The notes under the pieces: model-generated | Seen by the model: the letters and a program-made list of their open reading frames with translations, nothing else | Told to the model about the DNA's origin: nothing | The model's database searches: none | Made by a program: the position numbers and the translations under genes | Part shown: one piece after another, positions 16,180-25,237 of the stretch | How the letters are laid out: each line of letters begins with the position of its first letter | Numbering within the stretch: the stretch's first letter is position 1 | Origin: an uncultured Collinsella sp. | GTDB lineage: Bacteria; Actinomycetota; Coriobacteriia; Coriobacteriales; Coriobacteriaceae | Direction: 5' to 3' | Assembly: GCA_900542125.1 (NCBI GenBank) | Contig: UQMO01000021.1 | Location: 1-37,968, forward strand | DNA length: 37,968 bases

Positions 16180-16809
16180 CTACCCTCGCAGGTAGGCGAT
16201 AGCGATCTGCGTGCGGTTGCGCAGGCCCATCTTTGCCAGGATTGAGCTGATGTGGTTGCGCACGGTGCCTTCGCCCATGTAGGCGGTGGCGGCGATCTCT
16301 TTGTTGTCGAGGCCGCGGGCGATGAGCTCGGCGACTTCGAACTCGCGGTCGGTCAGACCGGCAAAGGCCGCGGGCCGGCGGGTCGCGCCGGCTTCAGCGT
16401 CCGCCCCATCAAAGTCGACATCCCCGATCGCCTTGCCCTCGAGCACGCGCTTGCCAGCCATGACCTGCGCCAACGCTGGCGGAATGGCGGCGACATCGGT
16501 CTTGATCAGGTAACCGCGGGCGCCCAGCTTGAGCGCCGACACAATGTACTCGTCATCCGAGAACGTCGTCAGAAACACCACGCGCGCCGCAGGGTCGTGC
16601 TCAAGGATCTCGCGCGCGGCTGAAAGTCCGTCGCGCCCCGGCATCTGAATGTCGAGCAACGCGATATCGGGTGCGTGTTCGGCATAGAGAGCCACTGCGG
16701 CGTCGCCATTGGCGCCGGTGCCCACCACCTCGATCTGCGGCTGGGCGCCCAGGACAATCTTGAGCGAATCGACCACTAGGCGGTCGTCGTCGACAACGAT
16801 GAGCCTCAT
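16180..16809 (-). CDS. NarL/LuxR-family DNA-binding response regulator
   Basis: A 209-residue two-domain regulator. The receiver (1-~120) has acidic-pocket D7-D8, phospho-acceptor D53 (ALLDIQMPG), T81 and K103. The C-terminal LuxR-type HTH (~147-209) reads LTDREFEVAELIARGLDNKEIAATAYMGEGTVRNHISSILAKMG, a complete NarL/LuxR HTH. Phosphorylation by the cognate kinase would promote DNA binding. Its ATG overlaps the kinase stop (ATGA, 4-nt overlap), so the pair is co-translated. The kinase-regulator pair lies divergent to an ABC-2 exporter at 18150-21477, the arrangement typical of antimicrobial-peptide or cell-envelope stress systems, so that exporter is the most likely target (inference). Confidence 0.93.
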   Translation of the reverse strand: MRLIVVDDDRLVVDSLKIVLGAQPQIEVVGTGANGDAAVALYAEHAPDIALLDIQMPGRDGLSAAREILEHDPAARVVFLTTFSDDEYIVSALKLGARGYLIKTDVAAIPPALAQVMAGKRVLEGKAIGDVDFDGADAEAGATRRPAAFAGLTDREFEVAELIARGLDNKEIAATAYMGEGTVRNHISSILAKMGLRNRTQIAIAYLRG

Positions 16810-17951
16810 CGGTCCTCATCTCCTTGCTGTTTGGGGACGGTGGCAAACACGCGCCAGCCGGGGGCGCCGGCGCGCAGGCCGGCGGTGAAGGTTCCGCCAA
16901 GCGCCTCGACGCGCTCGCGCATGGAGGCGAGCCCCATGCCTTCTACGACGTTGCTGCTGCTCGCCGGGGTCGCGTCCGCGCCATCATCGGTAACGATGAG
17001 CTGGTAAAACGACGGATGCTCCATGCATCGTACGGTGACGGTCTGGGCGCAAGCGTGGCGCATGGCGTTGGAAAGCGCCTCGCGCAGCACCGCCGCAAAG
17101 CAGTTGGCGACGTTGGCGGGTGCATGCTCGGCCAAAACTTCAAGCTCAATCTGCGGGCCGCCGTCCGAGCGCGCGCCTTCAACAATGCGTTCGAGCTGCA
17201 CGGAAAGGTCGACGGCGTTGTCGTTGAGCGCGTGGACGCTGGTGCGCACAAGCTGGAGCGCCTCGTCAACCGTGCGTTTGACGTCGGCGAAATCGGCGGC
17301 GACGCCGGGCTCGTCGGCGTGGACCACGCGCAAGGCTTCGGCCTGCAGCGAGGCACGCGTGAGCTGGTGCCCGACGTTATCGTGGATCTCGCGCGCGATG
17401 CGGGCGCGTTCGGCGAGCGTCGCGAGCTCGACTTCGTAGTCCTGGCGGTCGGCAAGGTCGCGGTTGCGCGCTTCGAGCGCGAGGGCTCGTTCTTGCAGCT
17501 CGTCGCGGGTGCGGCGCATGCGTTGTTGCTCGCGCTCCAGCTGGGCGGTACGTAGCGATAGCAAGGCGGCGGCAACCGAAAGGATGGCGGTCAGCAGGAG
17601 CGTTCGGGCGGTGAGCGCATCGGCACGAAGGTCCGCGACGAGCGCAAAGACAAAGGCGATGCCAATGCCCAGCACGACCCAGGCGTGCTCGCGGCGAACG
17701 CGTCGCGCGATGTCATAGAGAGCGAGAGGCGCAAACGGCACAAACGGCGGCACGACGACTGCCGCGATGATGTAAGCGCAGCTCGCGGTCTCGCTCGCGC
17801 GCCGGGTGCGTTCCCCCTGTGCGACCTCGGCCAGTGAGGTGGCAATAACGCCAAGGCAAAACGCCGCGACCAGGTGAGCGTCCACAGCAAGGCCCATGGC
17901 GGCCGCAATACAGCACGCCAGAACGATCGATTTGTCGAAAAGCCTGTTCAT
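16806..17951 (-). CDS. Membrane sensor histidine kinase (HisKA_3 / NarX-DesK-like)
   Basis: About 381 residues from ATG 17951 (MNRLFDKSIVL). The N-terminal half has four to six hydrophobic helices (residues ~8-155) with little extracellular sequence, suggesting sensing within the membrane. A coiled coil (QLEREQQRMRRTRDELQERALALEARNRDL) leads to the dimerisation box with the phospho-acceptor His in ARIAREIHDNVGHQL. The HATPase domain has the N-box-like LREALSNAMRHA and a GMGLASMRERVEALGG G-box. A longer frame upstream (to 18074) encodes an Arg/Pro-rich stretch without a signal and is unlikely to be used. A TACAAT hexamer 6 nt before the ATG suggests a leaderless or near-leaderless mRNA. The stop overlaps the regulator start. 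Confidence 0.88.
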   Translation of the reverse strand: MNRLFDKSIVLACCIAAAMGLAVDAHLVAAFCLGVIATSLAEVAQGERTRRASETASCAYIIAAVVVPPFVPFAPLALYDIARRVRREHAWVVLGIGIAFVFALVADLRADALTARTLLLTAILSVAAALLSLRTAQLEREQQRMRRTRDELQERALALEARNRDLADRQDYEVELATLAERARIAREIHDNVGHQLTRASLQAEALRVVHADEPGVAADFADVKRTVDEALQLVRTSVHALNDNAVDLSVQLERIVEGARSDGGPQIELEVLAEHAPANVANCFAAVLREALSNAMRHACAQTVTVRCMEHPSFYQLIVTDDGADATPASSSNVVEGMGLASMRERVEALGGTFTAGLRAGAPGWRVFATVPKQQGDEDR

Positions 17952-17957
17952 ACGGGT

Positions 17958-17963
17958 ATTGTA
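17958..17963 (-). promoter_or_regulatory. Candidate -10 for a leaderless histidine-kinase transcript
   Basis: On the minus strand TACAAT is followed by ACCCGT and then ATG 17951. With a start site about 7 nt after the -10, transcription would begin at or next to the A of the start codon. No Shine-Dalgarno is visible before the ATG, which fits, but the -35 is poor. Confidence 0.4.
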
Positions 17964-18149
17964 CGCGAAGCCGCGCGTGGTGGAGGGACCGCCTGCGCAA
18001 CCGTGACATTCCTCCCGCGCGGCAAATCGGGGGCGCCGGTTGGGCCACGCGGCCAAGCCCCGCACTCGTGACAAAGCTCACTGGTGCGCGCCGGCGGCTC
18101 CTGCGATGATGCAATCGTACCGGGCCACGACCAACAGAAGGGCCGCCTC

Positions 18150-19088
18150 ATGACAGACATCGTCCACGTCGAAAACCTCGTCAAGCGCTATGACGATCTT
18201 ATCGCGCTCGACCACTTTAACCTGAGCATCGCCCCCGGCGAGATCTTTGGCCTGCTGGGTCCCAACGGCTCGGGCAAGACCACGTCCATCAACTGTATCC
18301 TGCAGCTGCTTGCCTACGACAAAGGCACCATCGAGCTCTTTGGCGAGCCCATGACGCCCGCTCGCTACGACCTCAAGCGCCGCATCGGTGTGGTGCCGCA
18401 ACAGGTGGCGGTGTTCGACGAGCTCACCGTGCGCGAGAACATCGACTATTTTTGCAGTCTCTACGTCAACGACCGCAAGCGCCGCCGCGCGCTGGTGGAC
18501 GAGGCGATCGACTTTGTCGGCTTGGGCGACTTTACCAAGTTTCGCCCCGGCAAGCTCTCGGGCGGCCTGGCGCGTCGCCTCAACATCGCCTGCGGCATCG
18601 CGCACAAGCCCGAGCTCATCTTCTTTGACGAGCCCACGGTGGCGGTCGACCCGCAGAGTCGCAACGCCATCCTGGAGGGCATCTGCCGCCTGCGCGACGA
18701 GGGCGCCACGGTGGTGTATACCAGCCATTATATGGAGGAAGTCGAGCAGATCTGCAGCCGCATCATGATCATGGACGGCGGGCGCGTGCTGGCGCAGGGC
18801 ACCAACGACGAACTCAAGCGCATGATTCAGATGGGCGAGAAGATCGTGATCGAGGTCGGCGAGGTGCCGAGCGCGGCGCTCGGTGCCGTCGCGAGCCTGC
18901 CGCATGTCCTGGACCTGTCGGCGACGGCGGGCCAGCTCACGTTTTCGTGCGAGGCGAGCCCGCATAACCTGACGGACATTCTCGATGCGCTGCGCTCGCA
19001 TGACGTGGCGCTCGGCCGCATTTATTCCGAACCGCCGACCCTCAACGACGTGTTCCTCGAGATCACCGGCCGCGAGCTGCGCGACTAG
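18150..19088 (+). CDS. ABC transporter ATP-binding protein (ABC-2 exporter, CcmA/DrrA-like)
   Basis: A 312-residue ATPase. Walker A GPNGSGKTT, Q-loop VVPQQ, signature LSGGLARR, Walker B LIFFDEPTV with D-loop AVDPQSR, and switch His in TSHYMEE. The ~90-residue C-terminal extension is typical of drug/polyketide/lantibiotic exporter ATPases of the DrrA/CcmA type. It would power the two permeases encoded next (19098 and 20272). Start ATG 18150 is chosen for AGAAGG 8 nt upstream and because family alignment begins at DIVHVENLVKRY; upstream in-frame sequence is unlike the family. First gene of the operon, divergent from the two-component system. Confidence 0.93.
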   Translation: MTDIVHVENLVKRYDDLIALDHFNLSIAPGEIFGLLGPNGSGKTTSINCILQLLAYDKGTIELFGEPMTPARYDLKRRIGVVPQQVAVFDELTVRENIDYFCSLYVNDRKRRRALVDEAIDFVGLGDFTKFRPGKLSGGLARRLNIACGIAHKPELIFFDEPTVAVDPQSRNAILEGICRLRDEGATVVYTSHYMEEVEQICSRIMIMDGGRVLAQGTNDELKRMIQMGEKIVIEVGEVPSAALGAVASLPHVLDLSATAGQLTFSCEASPHNLTDILDALRSHDVALGRIYSEPPTLNDVFLEITGRELRD

Positions 19089-19097
19089 GGGGCGGCC

Positions 19098-20285
19098 ATG
19101 TTCAACACCATCATCACCACGCTCAAGACGCTGCTGCGTCGGCCGAGCACATGGGTCTGGGGCGCGGTCTTTCCCATCGCGCTTTCCACGATGTTCATGT
19201 TTATGTTTGCGAACCTCAGCTCCGACGGCACGGTCGACCCGGTGCCGGTGGCCGTTGTCGCCGATGAGGCCTGGGACGATTCGACTTTCAAGGACGTGGC
19301 GGCTTCGCTTGCTAAGGAAGGCGACGATCAGCTGCTCGAGATCCACGAGTGCGACGATGCAGCCGACGCGAACCGTGCTCTCAAGGCCGGCGAGGTCGCG
19401 GGCATCTATACGGCCGACGCTGAAGGCACGCCCAAACTCACGTTGCTTTCGAGCTATGGCAGCTCGCGCGCCTCGTCGGTGCTCACCGACCGCAGCATCC
19501 TGGAGACGGTGGCGAGCTCGTATACGCAAAATGCCGAGCTCATGCGCCAGATTGCCCAAGACAACCCGGCCGCCCTTGCCGATCCGGAGGCGGTTGCGCG
19601 CGCCCTGTCGCTCGAGGGCGGAACCCGCCGCGTAAACCTGACACGCACCACGCCCGACGGCACGGTCATCTACTATTACGCGCTCTTTGGCCTGGTCGCG
19701 ATGATGTCTGCCGAGTTTGCCGCCTTGAGCGTCGTCGATCTGCAGCCCAATCTGTCGGGCCTTGGCGCGCGTCGCTGCGTGGGCGGCCTTTCCAAGACGG
19801 CGTCGCTGGCCGGCATCTTTGTCGGCTCGTGGCTGGTTTCCTTCGCCTCGATGGCGATCGCAATCGGCTACGTGCGCCTGGTCGTGGGCGTCGACTTTGG
19901 CGGGCGCGAGGGGCTGTGTCTGGTGGGCGGCGCCGCTTCCGCGCTTGCCGCCACGGGCCTGGGACTCTTTGTGGGCACACTTCCCGTTAAGGGCGGCAAG
20001 GCGTCCAAGTCCGGCATCCTCACGGGCTTTGCTACCACGTGCGCCCTGTTCGCCGGCCTCTACGGCGAGCCGGCGATGGCGCTTGCCGACGACGTCGCCC
20101 GCGCCTGCCCGGCCGAGTGCTGGTTCAACCCCGTCAAGCTCATCTGCGACATGTTCAATCGCCTGTATTTCTTTGAGGACCTGGGGCCCTTCGCTGTTCG
20201 CGCGGGCGCGCTCGTCCTGATGGCCCTGGTGTTTGTCGCCGCCGCTACGCTGATCTTTGGAAGGAGTCGCTATGAGCACCTTTAA
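19098..20285 (+). CDS. ABC-2 type permease, first subunit
   Basis: A 395-residue membrane protein of the ABC-2 family: an N-terminal transmembrane helix (~20-37), a soluble extracytoplasmic segment of ~150 residues, then a cluster of five to six helices (~195-395). This topology is shared by DrrB/YhgE-like and NatB-like permeases. It follows the ATPase by 9 nt with a GGGGGCGG-type RBS and overlaps the next permease by 14 nt. The two permeases probably form a heterodimeric exporter. The substrate is not evident; the adjacent two-component system makes an antimicrobial or envelope-active compound plausible. Confidence 0.85.
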   Translation: MFNTIITTLKTLLRRPSTWVWGAVFPIALSTMFMFMFANLSSDGTVDPVPVAVVADEAWDDSTFKDVAASLAKEGDDQLLEIHECDDAADANRALKAGEVAGIYTADAEGTPKLTLLSSYGSSRASSVLTDRSILETVASSYTQNAELMRQIAQDNPAALADPEAVARALSLEGGTRRVNLTRTTPDGTVIYYYALFGLVAMMSAEFAALSVVDLQPNLSGLGARRCVGGLSKTASLAGIFVGSWLVSFASMAIAIGYVRLVVGVDFGGREGLCLVGGAASALAATGLGLFVGTLPVKGGKASKSGILTGFATTCALFAGLYGEPAMALADDVARACPAECWFNPVKLICDMFNRLYFFEDLGPFAVRAGALVLMALVFVAAATLIFGRSRYEHL

Positions 20286-21477
20286 GACCGCGCTTCGCAT
20301 GGCGCTGGCGCACCCGTTCTACCTGCTCATCTATACGGTGTTCATCTCGCTCATGGGCGTATTCATCGCGGCATCGGTGAGCTGGAACTCGTCGCAGCTC
20401 ACCGAGTACAAGCCCTACGACACCAACGTGATCGTGGTCGACCGCGACAATAGCGACCTTTCGCGTGCGCTTACCAAGCACCTGGGTTCGCGTTTTGAGC
20501 TGGTCACGGGCATCGGCGACGATACATACGATCTTGCGGACGCGCTCTCCAAGAGCAACAGCGCCAAGGGTAGCGCCGACTGCGTGTTCTTTATCCCGGA
20601 GGGGTTTGAGGGCGACCTCGTTGCAGCCGCCCGCGCGAGGGAGGCCCTGCCCAAGCTCGACGTGACCTACGGTTCCGGCACCATGGCGGCGGCGCTTTCG
20701 TCTGCCGAGGCCTCGCGCTGGATCTCGCTCGCGGGCGCTGCGGCGGCGCTTGAGCCCGCTGCTTCTAACGGCGACGTTGCCAAGGCTGCCGAACACGCGG
20801 CCACCGAGCGTGCCGAGGTCGAGATCGAGCAGGTCAAGGTCGACTCGACTGTCGCCGCCACGCTCGAGTCGTACTTCAACTTTGGCGCGTACGCGATTAT
20901 CTCGTCGGTCATCGTATCGGTGGGGTTGGTGTTCTCGGGCATGAACGAGCCCGAGCGCGTGCGTCGTATGGATGCCGGCCCAATCTCCGAGCGCCGGCGT
21001 TCGCTCGCCGTGTTTGCGGCCGCCGCTGTGCTCACCGTCTGCATCTGGTTTGTGTCGAGCATGATGGGCGTCGTGGGCTTTGCCGGCGCGGTTGCCGAGG
21101 TCGGCGTGGGTCGTGTGTGCCTGGCGCTGGCGGCGACGTTTGCCCTGGCGTGCACGCCGCTGGCCGTTGGCTTTGCGCTGTCGAGCCTGGGTGCGCGCGA
21201 GGAGCTGCTTAACGGTGTGGGCAACCTGCTCGGCATGCTCATGACGTTTTTGGGCGGCGCTTGGATGCCGCTGTCGCTGATGGGCTCGGCCGTGCAGACG
21301 GTGGCGCACTTTGTGCCGACGTATTGGGTGAACGACGCGATTGGCAAGGCGCTCGCCGCGGACCTGACGTCCACCGTGCTGGGCGACATCGCTTGCGATC
21401 TGGGCGTCACAGTGCTCTTTGCCGCGGCCATCGCCGCCGTAGGCCTAGCCCTCGCCCACAACAAATCCCACGCCTAG
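20272..21477 (+). CDS. ABC-2 type permease, second subunit
   Basis: A 401-residue membrane protein with the same layout as its upstream partner: helix ~12-35, an extracytoplasmic segment rich in charged residues (~45-205), and about six helices to the C terminus. Start ATG 20272 has AAGGAG 5 nt upstream inside the end of the preceding gene; an earlier in-frame start at 20257 lacks that spacing. The overlap implies translational coupling. It ends the exporter operon; no T-rich terminator is visible, and a REP-like repeat cluster starts 8 bases later. Confidence 0.85.
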   Translation: MSTFKTALRMALAHPFYLLIYTVFISLMGVFIAASVSWNSSQLTEYKPYDTNVIVVDRDNSDLSRALTKHLGSRFELVTGIGDDTYDLADALSKSNSAKGSADCVFFIPEGFEGDLVAAARAREALPKLDVTYGSGTMAAALSSAEASRWISLAGAAAALEPAASNGDVAKAAEHAATERAEVEIEQVKVDSTVAATLESYFNFGAYAIISSVIVSVGLVFSGMNEPERVRRMDAGPISERRRSLAVFAAAAVLTVCIWFVSSMMGVVGFAGAVAEVGVGRVCLALAATFALACTPLAVGFALSSLGAREELLNGVGNLLGMLMTFLGGAWMPLSLMGSAVQTVAHFVPTYWVNDAIGKALAADLTSTVLGDIACDLGVTVLFAAAIAAVGLALAHNKSHA

Positions 21478-21484
21478 ACACCTA

Positions 21485-21638
21485 CTCATTGGGGACAGAC
21501 TTAAACGACCAAAAGTATTCATTGGGGACAGACTTAAATGACTAGCCATCGGGGGCAGATAAGGAGCGTCCCCAACTGCCGGGTGGCGAAAGAGCGTCCC
21601 TTGTGACTGGTCATTTAAGAACGTCCCCAATGACTAGT
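21485..21638. repeat. REP-like GGGGAC palindrome cluster 1
   Basis: Three units sharing a CATTGGGGAC...TTAAA core: 21485-21510, 21517-21545 and an inverted unit 21606-21638 whose arms ACTGGTCATT and AATGACTAGT pair at 9 of 10 positions. Between them lies a 24-nt block, 21566-21589 (GCGTCCCCAACTGCCGGGTG...), that recurs with three changes at 25991-26014. Units like these accompany REP-associated tyrosine transposases in other bacteria; none is encoded here. Confidence 0.85.
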
Positions 21639-21730
21639 CTGAAACAAATCCCCACTCTCGCCCCAAAATAGTTCGCCAAGGTTTACTATTACGTTCATAA
21701 AGTAGTACTAGGCTAACAATGGGGGATACC

Positions 21731-22444
21731 ATGGCAACGCAGGAAGCCTACGTCCAGGTTAAGGATCTCAAAAAGCACTACGGCGACGGTGATGCGCGCC
21801 TGACGGTACTCGATGGCATCGACACGTCCATCAACCGAGGCGAGATCTGCGTCATGCTGGGGCCCTCGGGCTCGGGCAAGTCGACGTTTCTTAACCTGAT
21901 CGGCGGCCTGGAGGATGCCGACGCTGGCTCTATTTTGGTGGACGGCTGCGACCTCACGGTGCTCAAACCTACCGACCTGGGCGAGTATCGCCGCCGTGAG
22001 CTGGGCTTTGTCTTCCAGTTCTACAACCTGGTGCCCGATCTCACCATCAAGGAAAACATCGAGGTCACGGCACACCTGTCCAAAAAGCCGCTCAACATCG
22101 ATGACCTGCTGCGTTCGCTGGGTCTCTACGAGCACCGCAACAAGTTCCCGCGCCAGGTTTCGGGCGGCCAGCAGCAGCGCTGCGCCATCGGCCGTGCGCT
22201 CGTCAAAAACCCGGGCCTGCTGCTGTGCGACGAGCCCACCGGTGCGCTCGACTATAAGACGTCCAAGGAAATCTTGCAGCTCATGGAGGATGTCAACCGC
22301 ACCTACGGCTGCACCATCATCATCGTCACGCACAACGCCGCCATCGCCCGCATGGCCAACCGCGTGCTGCGCCTGCGCGACGGACGCATCGTCGAGGATG
22401 AGCTCAACGAGTCGCCCGTTGCGGCCGCCGAGCTCGATTGGTAG
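21731..22444 (+). CDS. ABC transporter ATP-binding protein (MacB/LolD/SalX type)
   Basis: About 237 residues. Walker A GPSGSGKST, Q-loop VFQFYNLVPDLT, signature VSGGQQQR, Walker B LLLCDEPTGALD, switch His in IIVTHN. The GALD D-loop and the FYNLVP Q-loop are typical of ATPases paired with FtsX-type permeases (MacB, LolD, BceA), which do mechanotransmission or extract substrates from the membrane rather than pumping through a channel. ATG 21731 is preceded by GGGGGA; an upstream ATG at 21719 has a poorer site. The stop lies just upstream of the FtsX-type permease start (22453), so the two form a complex. Confidence 0.92.
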   Translation: MATQEAYVQVKDLKKHYGDGDARLTVLDGIDTSINRGEICVMLGPSGSGKSTFLNLIGGLEDADAGSILVDGCDLTVLKPTDLGEYRRRELGFVFQFYNLVPDLTIKENIEVTAHLSKKPLNIDDLLRSLGLYEHRNKFPRQVSGGQQQRCAIGRALVKNPGLLLCDEPTGALDYKTSKEILQLMEDVNRTYGCTIIIVTHNAAIARMANRVLRLRDGRIVEDELNESPVAAAELDW

Positions 22445-22452
22445 GCGGCGCC

Positions 22453-25119
22453 ATGACACCTCTCGCAAAACGTCTCCCGCGCGAGCTGCGCCGCAATATC
22501 GGCAAGTACCTGGGCATCTTTTTGCTTATGTGCGGAAGCATCGCTCTCACCTCGGGCTTTTTGCTCGCAGCGCATTCCATCGGCTGCCTTATCGACGACA
22601 TGCGCGATGCGTACACGATTGAGGACGGCCGCGTGACCACCTCCTTCGAGGCCACCGACGATCAACTCAAGGCCGCCGAGGATGCAGCCGGCGACGTCGG
22701 CGGCGTCACGCTCTACAAGAATTTCTCCATCGACGCCATCATCAAAAAGACCGCCGGCGACGACGGCACCAAGCGCACGCTGCGCACCTATGCGCATCGC
22801 ACCAAGGTCGATATCGCGTCCTACTGTGAGGGCAAGGAGCCCAAGGCGGATGACGAGGTGGCCATCGACCGTGTCTTCGCCACCAATAACGACCTCGCCG
22901 TGGGCGATAAGGTTGAGCTTGAGGGCCGCACCTACACCATCTGCGGCATCATGACCCAGCCCGATAGCCAGGCGCTGTTCCTCAACAATTCGGACTTTAC
23001 GGTGAACACCATCACCTATGGCGTGGCCGAGGTCACCGATGCCGGCTTTGCCGCGCTCGAGGATGCCGGTGGCGCACCCGCCTACACCTACTCCTTCACC
23101 TTTGCCGATCGCGACCTCCCCACCGCGGATCGCATCGATGCGGAACAGGATATGGTCGAGGCGCTGACCGACGCCGATGCGCGCGTGGACGATCTGATCG
23201 ATGCCGATTCCAACCAGGGCATTGGCTATGCGCGCGACGACGTGGACGGCGACTCCATGATGTGGATGACGTTGCTCGACATCATCATCGTGATCATGGC
23301 ATTTGTCTTTGTGGTGCTCACTGACGCCACCATCGAGGAGGAGAGCGCCATCATCGGCACGCTGCTCGCCAGCGGCTATCGTCGACGCGAGATCGTGCTT
23401 CACTACCTGGCGCTTCCCGCCATCGTGGGCGTGGTCGCGGCGCTTTTGGGCACTGCGCTCGGCGTTGTGTTCTTTACCGAGCCCATGCGCAGCCTCTATT
23501 ACGGTTCGTACAGCCTGCCGCCCTTCCAGGTGTACTGGAGCTGGGAGATCTTTGTGAAGTGCGCCGTGGTTCCCGCCGTCGCGCTCATCCTCATCACGCT
23601 GGTGGGCCTGCTTCGCAAAATGGGCAAGACGCCGTTGCAGTTCCTTCGTCACGAGGCGAGCGGCAAATCGGGCACCAAGCGCGGCTTGCAGCTGCCGGAG
23701 CGCATGGGCTTTGTCTCGCGCTTCCGCCTTCGTATCTTCCTGCGCAACCTAGGCAACTTCGCCACGCTCTTCGTGGGCATTGCGTTTGCCTCGCTGCTGC
23801 TGCTCTTTGGCCTGGCGATCCTGCCCACGATGACGCACTATGCGGACAACCTCGAGACGAGCCTGGTCGCTGAGCACCAGTACACGCTCAAGGCGCCGCT
23901 GGAGCTCGAGGGCACCGCCGAGGAGCGCGAGCAGTGGTCGGCACTCGAGCGCTTGCAGTCGGTTGACGGCGCGCTGCTAACCGCTGCCCAGGATGCCGAT
24001 GACGAGCTTGACGACGCGGCCGATGCGGCGCAGGCGGCAGCCGATGCCGCGACCGCATCTCCGTCTGCCGAGAGCCTGACTGCGGCGCAGGATGCGCTTG
24101 CAAACGTCCAGGACAAGAAGGGTGCGCTCTACGCGCGCCTTGACGATCTTTCCGATGCCCTCGGCTGCGACCGCGACGAGGCTATCAACCTGATCGACAA
24201 GGCCTCTAAGATCGACACTGACAACGACGACATTCACCCGGTTAACACGACCGATAACGGTGCAGACAAGATTGCACAGGCCGAGAAATACGCCGTTTAC
24301 CAGCTGCAATACGACCGCGGCGATGGAAATGGGCAGGAGACGATTTCCGTCTACGGCATCTCGCCCGATTCGCGCTATTGGAAAGACCTCAACGTCGGCG
24401 ATGAGCGCGTCGTCTTTGGTAGCGGCCTGCTCGACAAGTTTGGCTGGAGCGAGGGCCAGAAAGTCATACTCAGCGACAAGTACGAGGGCGAGCATTATTC
24501 CCTTGAGTACGCGGGCAAGGACTGTGCCTGGGGCTCCAAGTCGGACATGAATATCTATATGAGTATCGACGACTTTAACGAGCTGTTCGACAACGACGCC
24601 GCCTACTTTAACGGCTATGTGAGCGACGAGAAGCTCGACCTCGATGCTCGTTACTTTGCCGGTGACACCACGCCCGACGACATGCGCGCCGTGGGCGACC
24701 AGTTCATCGGCATGATGAGCAAAATGATTGGCATGATGGTTGGGCTTGCGGTGTTCATCTTCCTGCTGTTTATGTACCTGCTGACCAAGGCTGTGATCGA
24801 CCACAGCGCCCGTTCGATCAGCTACATGAAGGTCTTTGGCTATCGCGATGGCGAGATCTCGCATCTATACATCCGCTCGATCACACTGTGCGTGGTGGCG
24901 TCGCTCGTGCTGAGCCTGCCGGTCATTATTGGCTCACTCACGGCCATCTTCCGCTCGATGCTGCTCGCCTACAACGGCAATATCGAGATCTACGTGCCCG
25001 CTTGGTCCATGGTTGCATGCGCCGGCATTGGCTTTGCGACCTACCTGGTCGTGGCGCTGCTGCACACGCGCTCCATCAAGCGCGTGAGCCTCTCCGAGGC
25101 GCTGAAGGTCCAGGAATAG
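22453..25119 (+). CDS. FtsX-like ABC permease with duplicated FtsX domains and coiled-coil insert
   Basis: An 888-residue permease. N-terminal helix ~18-40; a large extracytoplasmic region; first FtsX core (~270-400, three helices); helix ~436-460; then an Ala/Asp/Gln-rich segment (~496-585, e.g. DELDDAADAAQAAADAATA) predicted as coiled coil; a second extracytoplasmic domain; and a second FtsX core (~756-887). The double FtsX layout resembles the MacB/BceB-like and YknZ-like superfamily and especially large actinobacterial/firmicute permeases of unknown substrate. It begins 8 nt after the ATPase stop. Function beyond partnering the ATPase is not readable from sequence. A terminator-like hairpin follows. 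Confidence 0.88.
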   Translation: MTPLAKRLPRELRRNIGKYLGIFLLMCGSIALTSGFLLAAHSIGCLIDDMRDAYTIEDGRVTTSFEATDDQLKAAEDAAGDVGGVTLYKNFSIDAIIKKTAGDDGTKRTLRTYAHRTKVDIASYCEGKEPKADDEVAIDRVFATNNDLAVGDKVELEGRTYTICGIMTQPDSQALFLNNSDFTVNTITYGVAEVTDAGFAALEDAGGAPAYTYSFTFADRDLPTADRIDAEQDMVEALTDADARVDDLIDADSNQGIGYARDDVDGDSMMWMTLLDIIIVIMAFVFVVLTDATIEEESAIIGTLLASGYRRREIVLHYLALPAIVGVVAALLGTALGVVFFTEPMRSLYYGSYSLPPFQVYWSWEIFVKCAVVPAVALILITLVGLLRKMGKTPLQFLRHEASGKSGTKRGLQLPERMGFVSRFRLRIFLRNLGNFATLFVGIAFASLLLLFGLAILPTMTHYADNLETSLVAEHQYTLKAPLELEGTAEEREQWSALERLQSVDGALLTAAQDADDELDDAADAAQAAADAATASPSAESLTAAQDALANVQDKKGALYARLDDLSDALGCDRDEAINLIDKASKIDTDNDDIHPVNTTDNGADKIAQAEKYAVYQLQYDRGDGNGQETISVYGISPDSRYWKDLNVGDERVVFGSGLLDKFGWSEGQKVILSDKYEGEHYSLEYAGKDCAWGSKSDMNIYMSIDDFNELFDNDAAYFNGYVSDEKLDLDARYFAGDTTPDDMRAVGDQFIGMMSKMIGMMVGLAVFIFLLFMYLLTKAVIDHSARSISYMKVFGYRDGEISHLYIRSITLCVVASLVLSLPVIIGSLTAIFRSMLLAYNGNIEIYVPAWSMVACAGIGFATYLVVALLHTRSIKRVSLSEALKVQE

Positions 25120-25131
25120 AGAACCGCCCGC

Positions 25132-25174
25132 ACGCGGGGCACGAACCGAAGGAAGGGTGCCCCCGCGTTATTTG
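25132..25174 (+). terminator. Terminator-like hairpin after the FtsX permease
   Basis: ACGCGGGGCAC (25132-25142) pairs with GTGCCCCCGCGT (25157-25168) with one bulged C; loop of 14 nt; followed by TATTT. Confidence 0.6.
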
Positions 25175-25237
25175 CCCGCCAGGCCTGACGTGGGCAAACG
25201 CGCGCAACGTCAGACTTCCCCGAACAGAAGGAGACCC

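Noticed and set aside
18078..20300. A 740-codon minus-strand frame opposite the ABC exporter
   Set aside because: Composition is His/Arg/Ala-rich with no domain, and it covers two well-supported genes with Walker motifs and RBSs.
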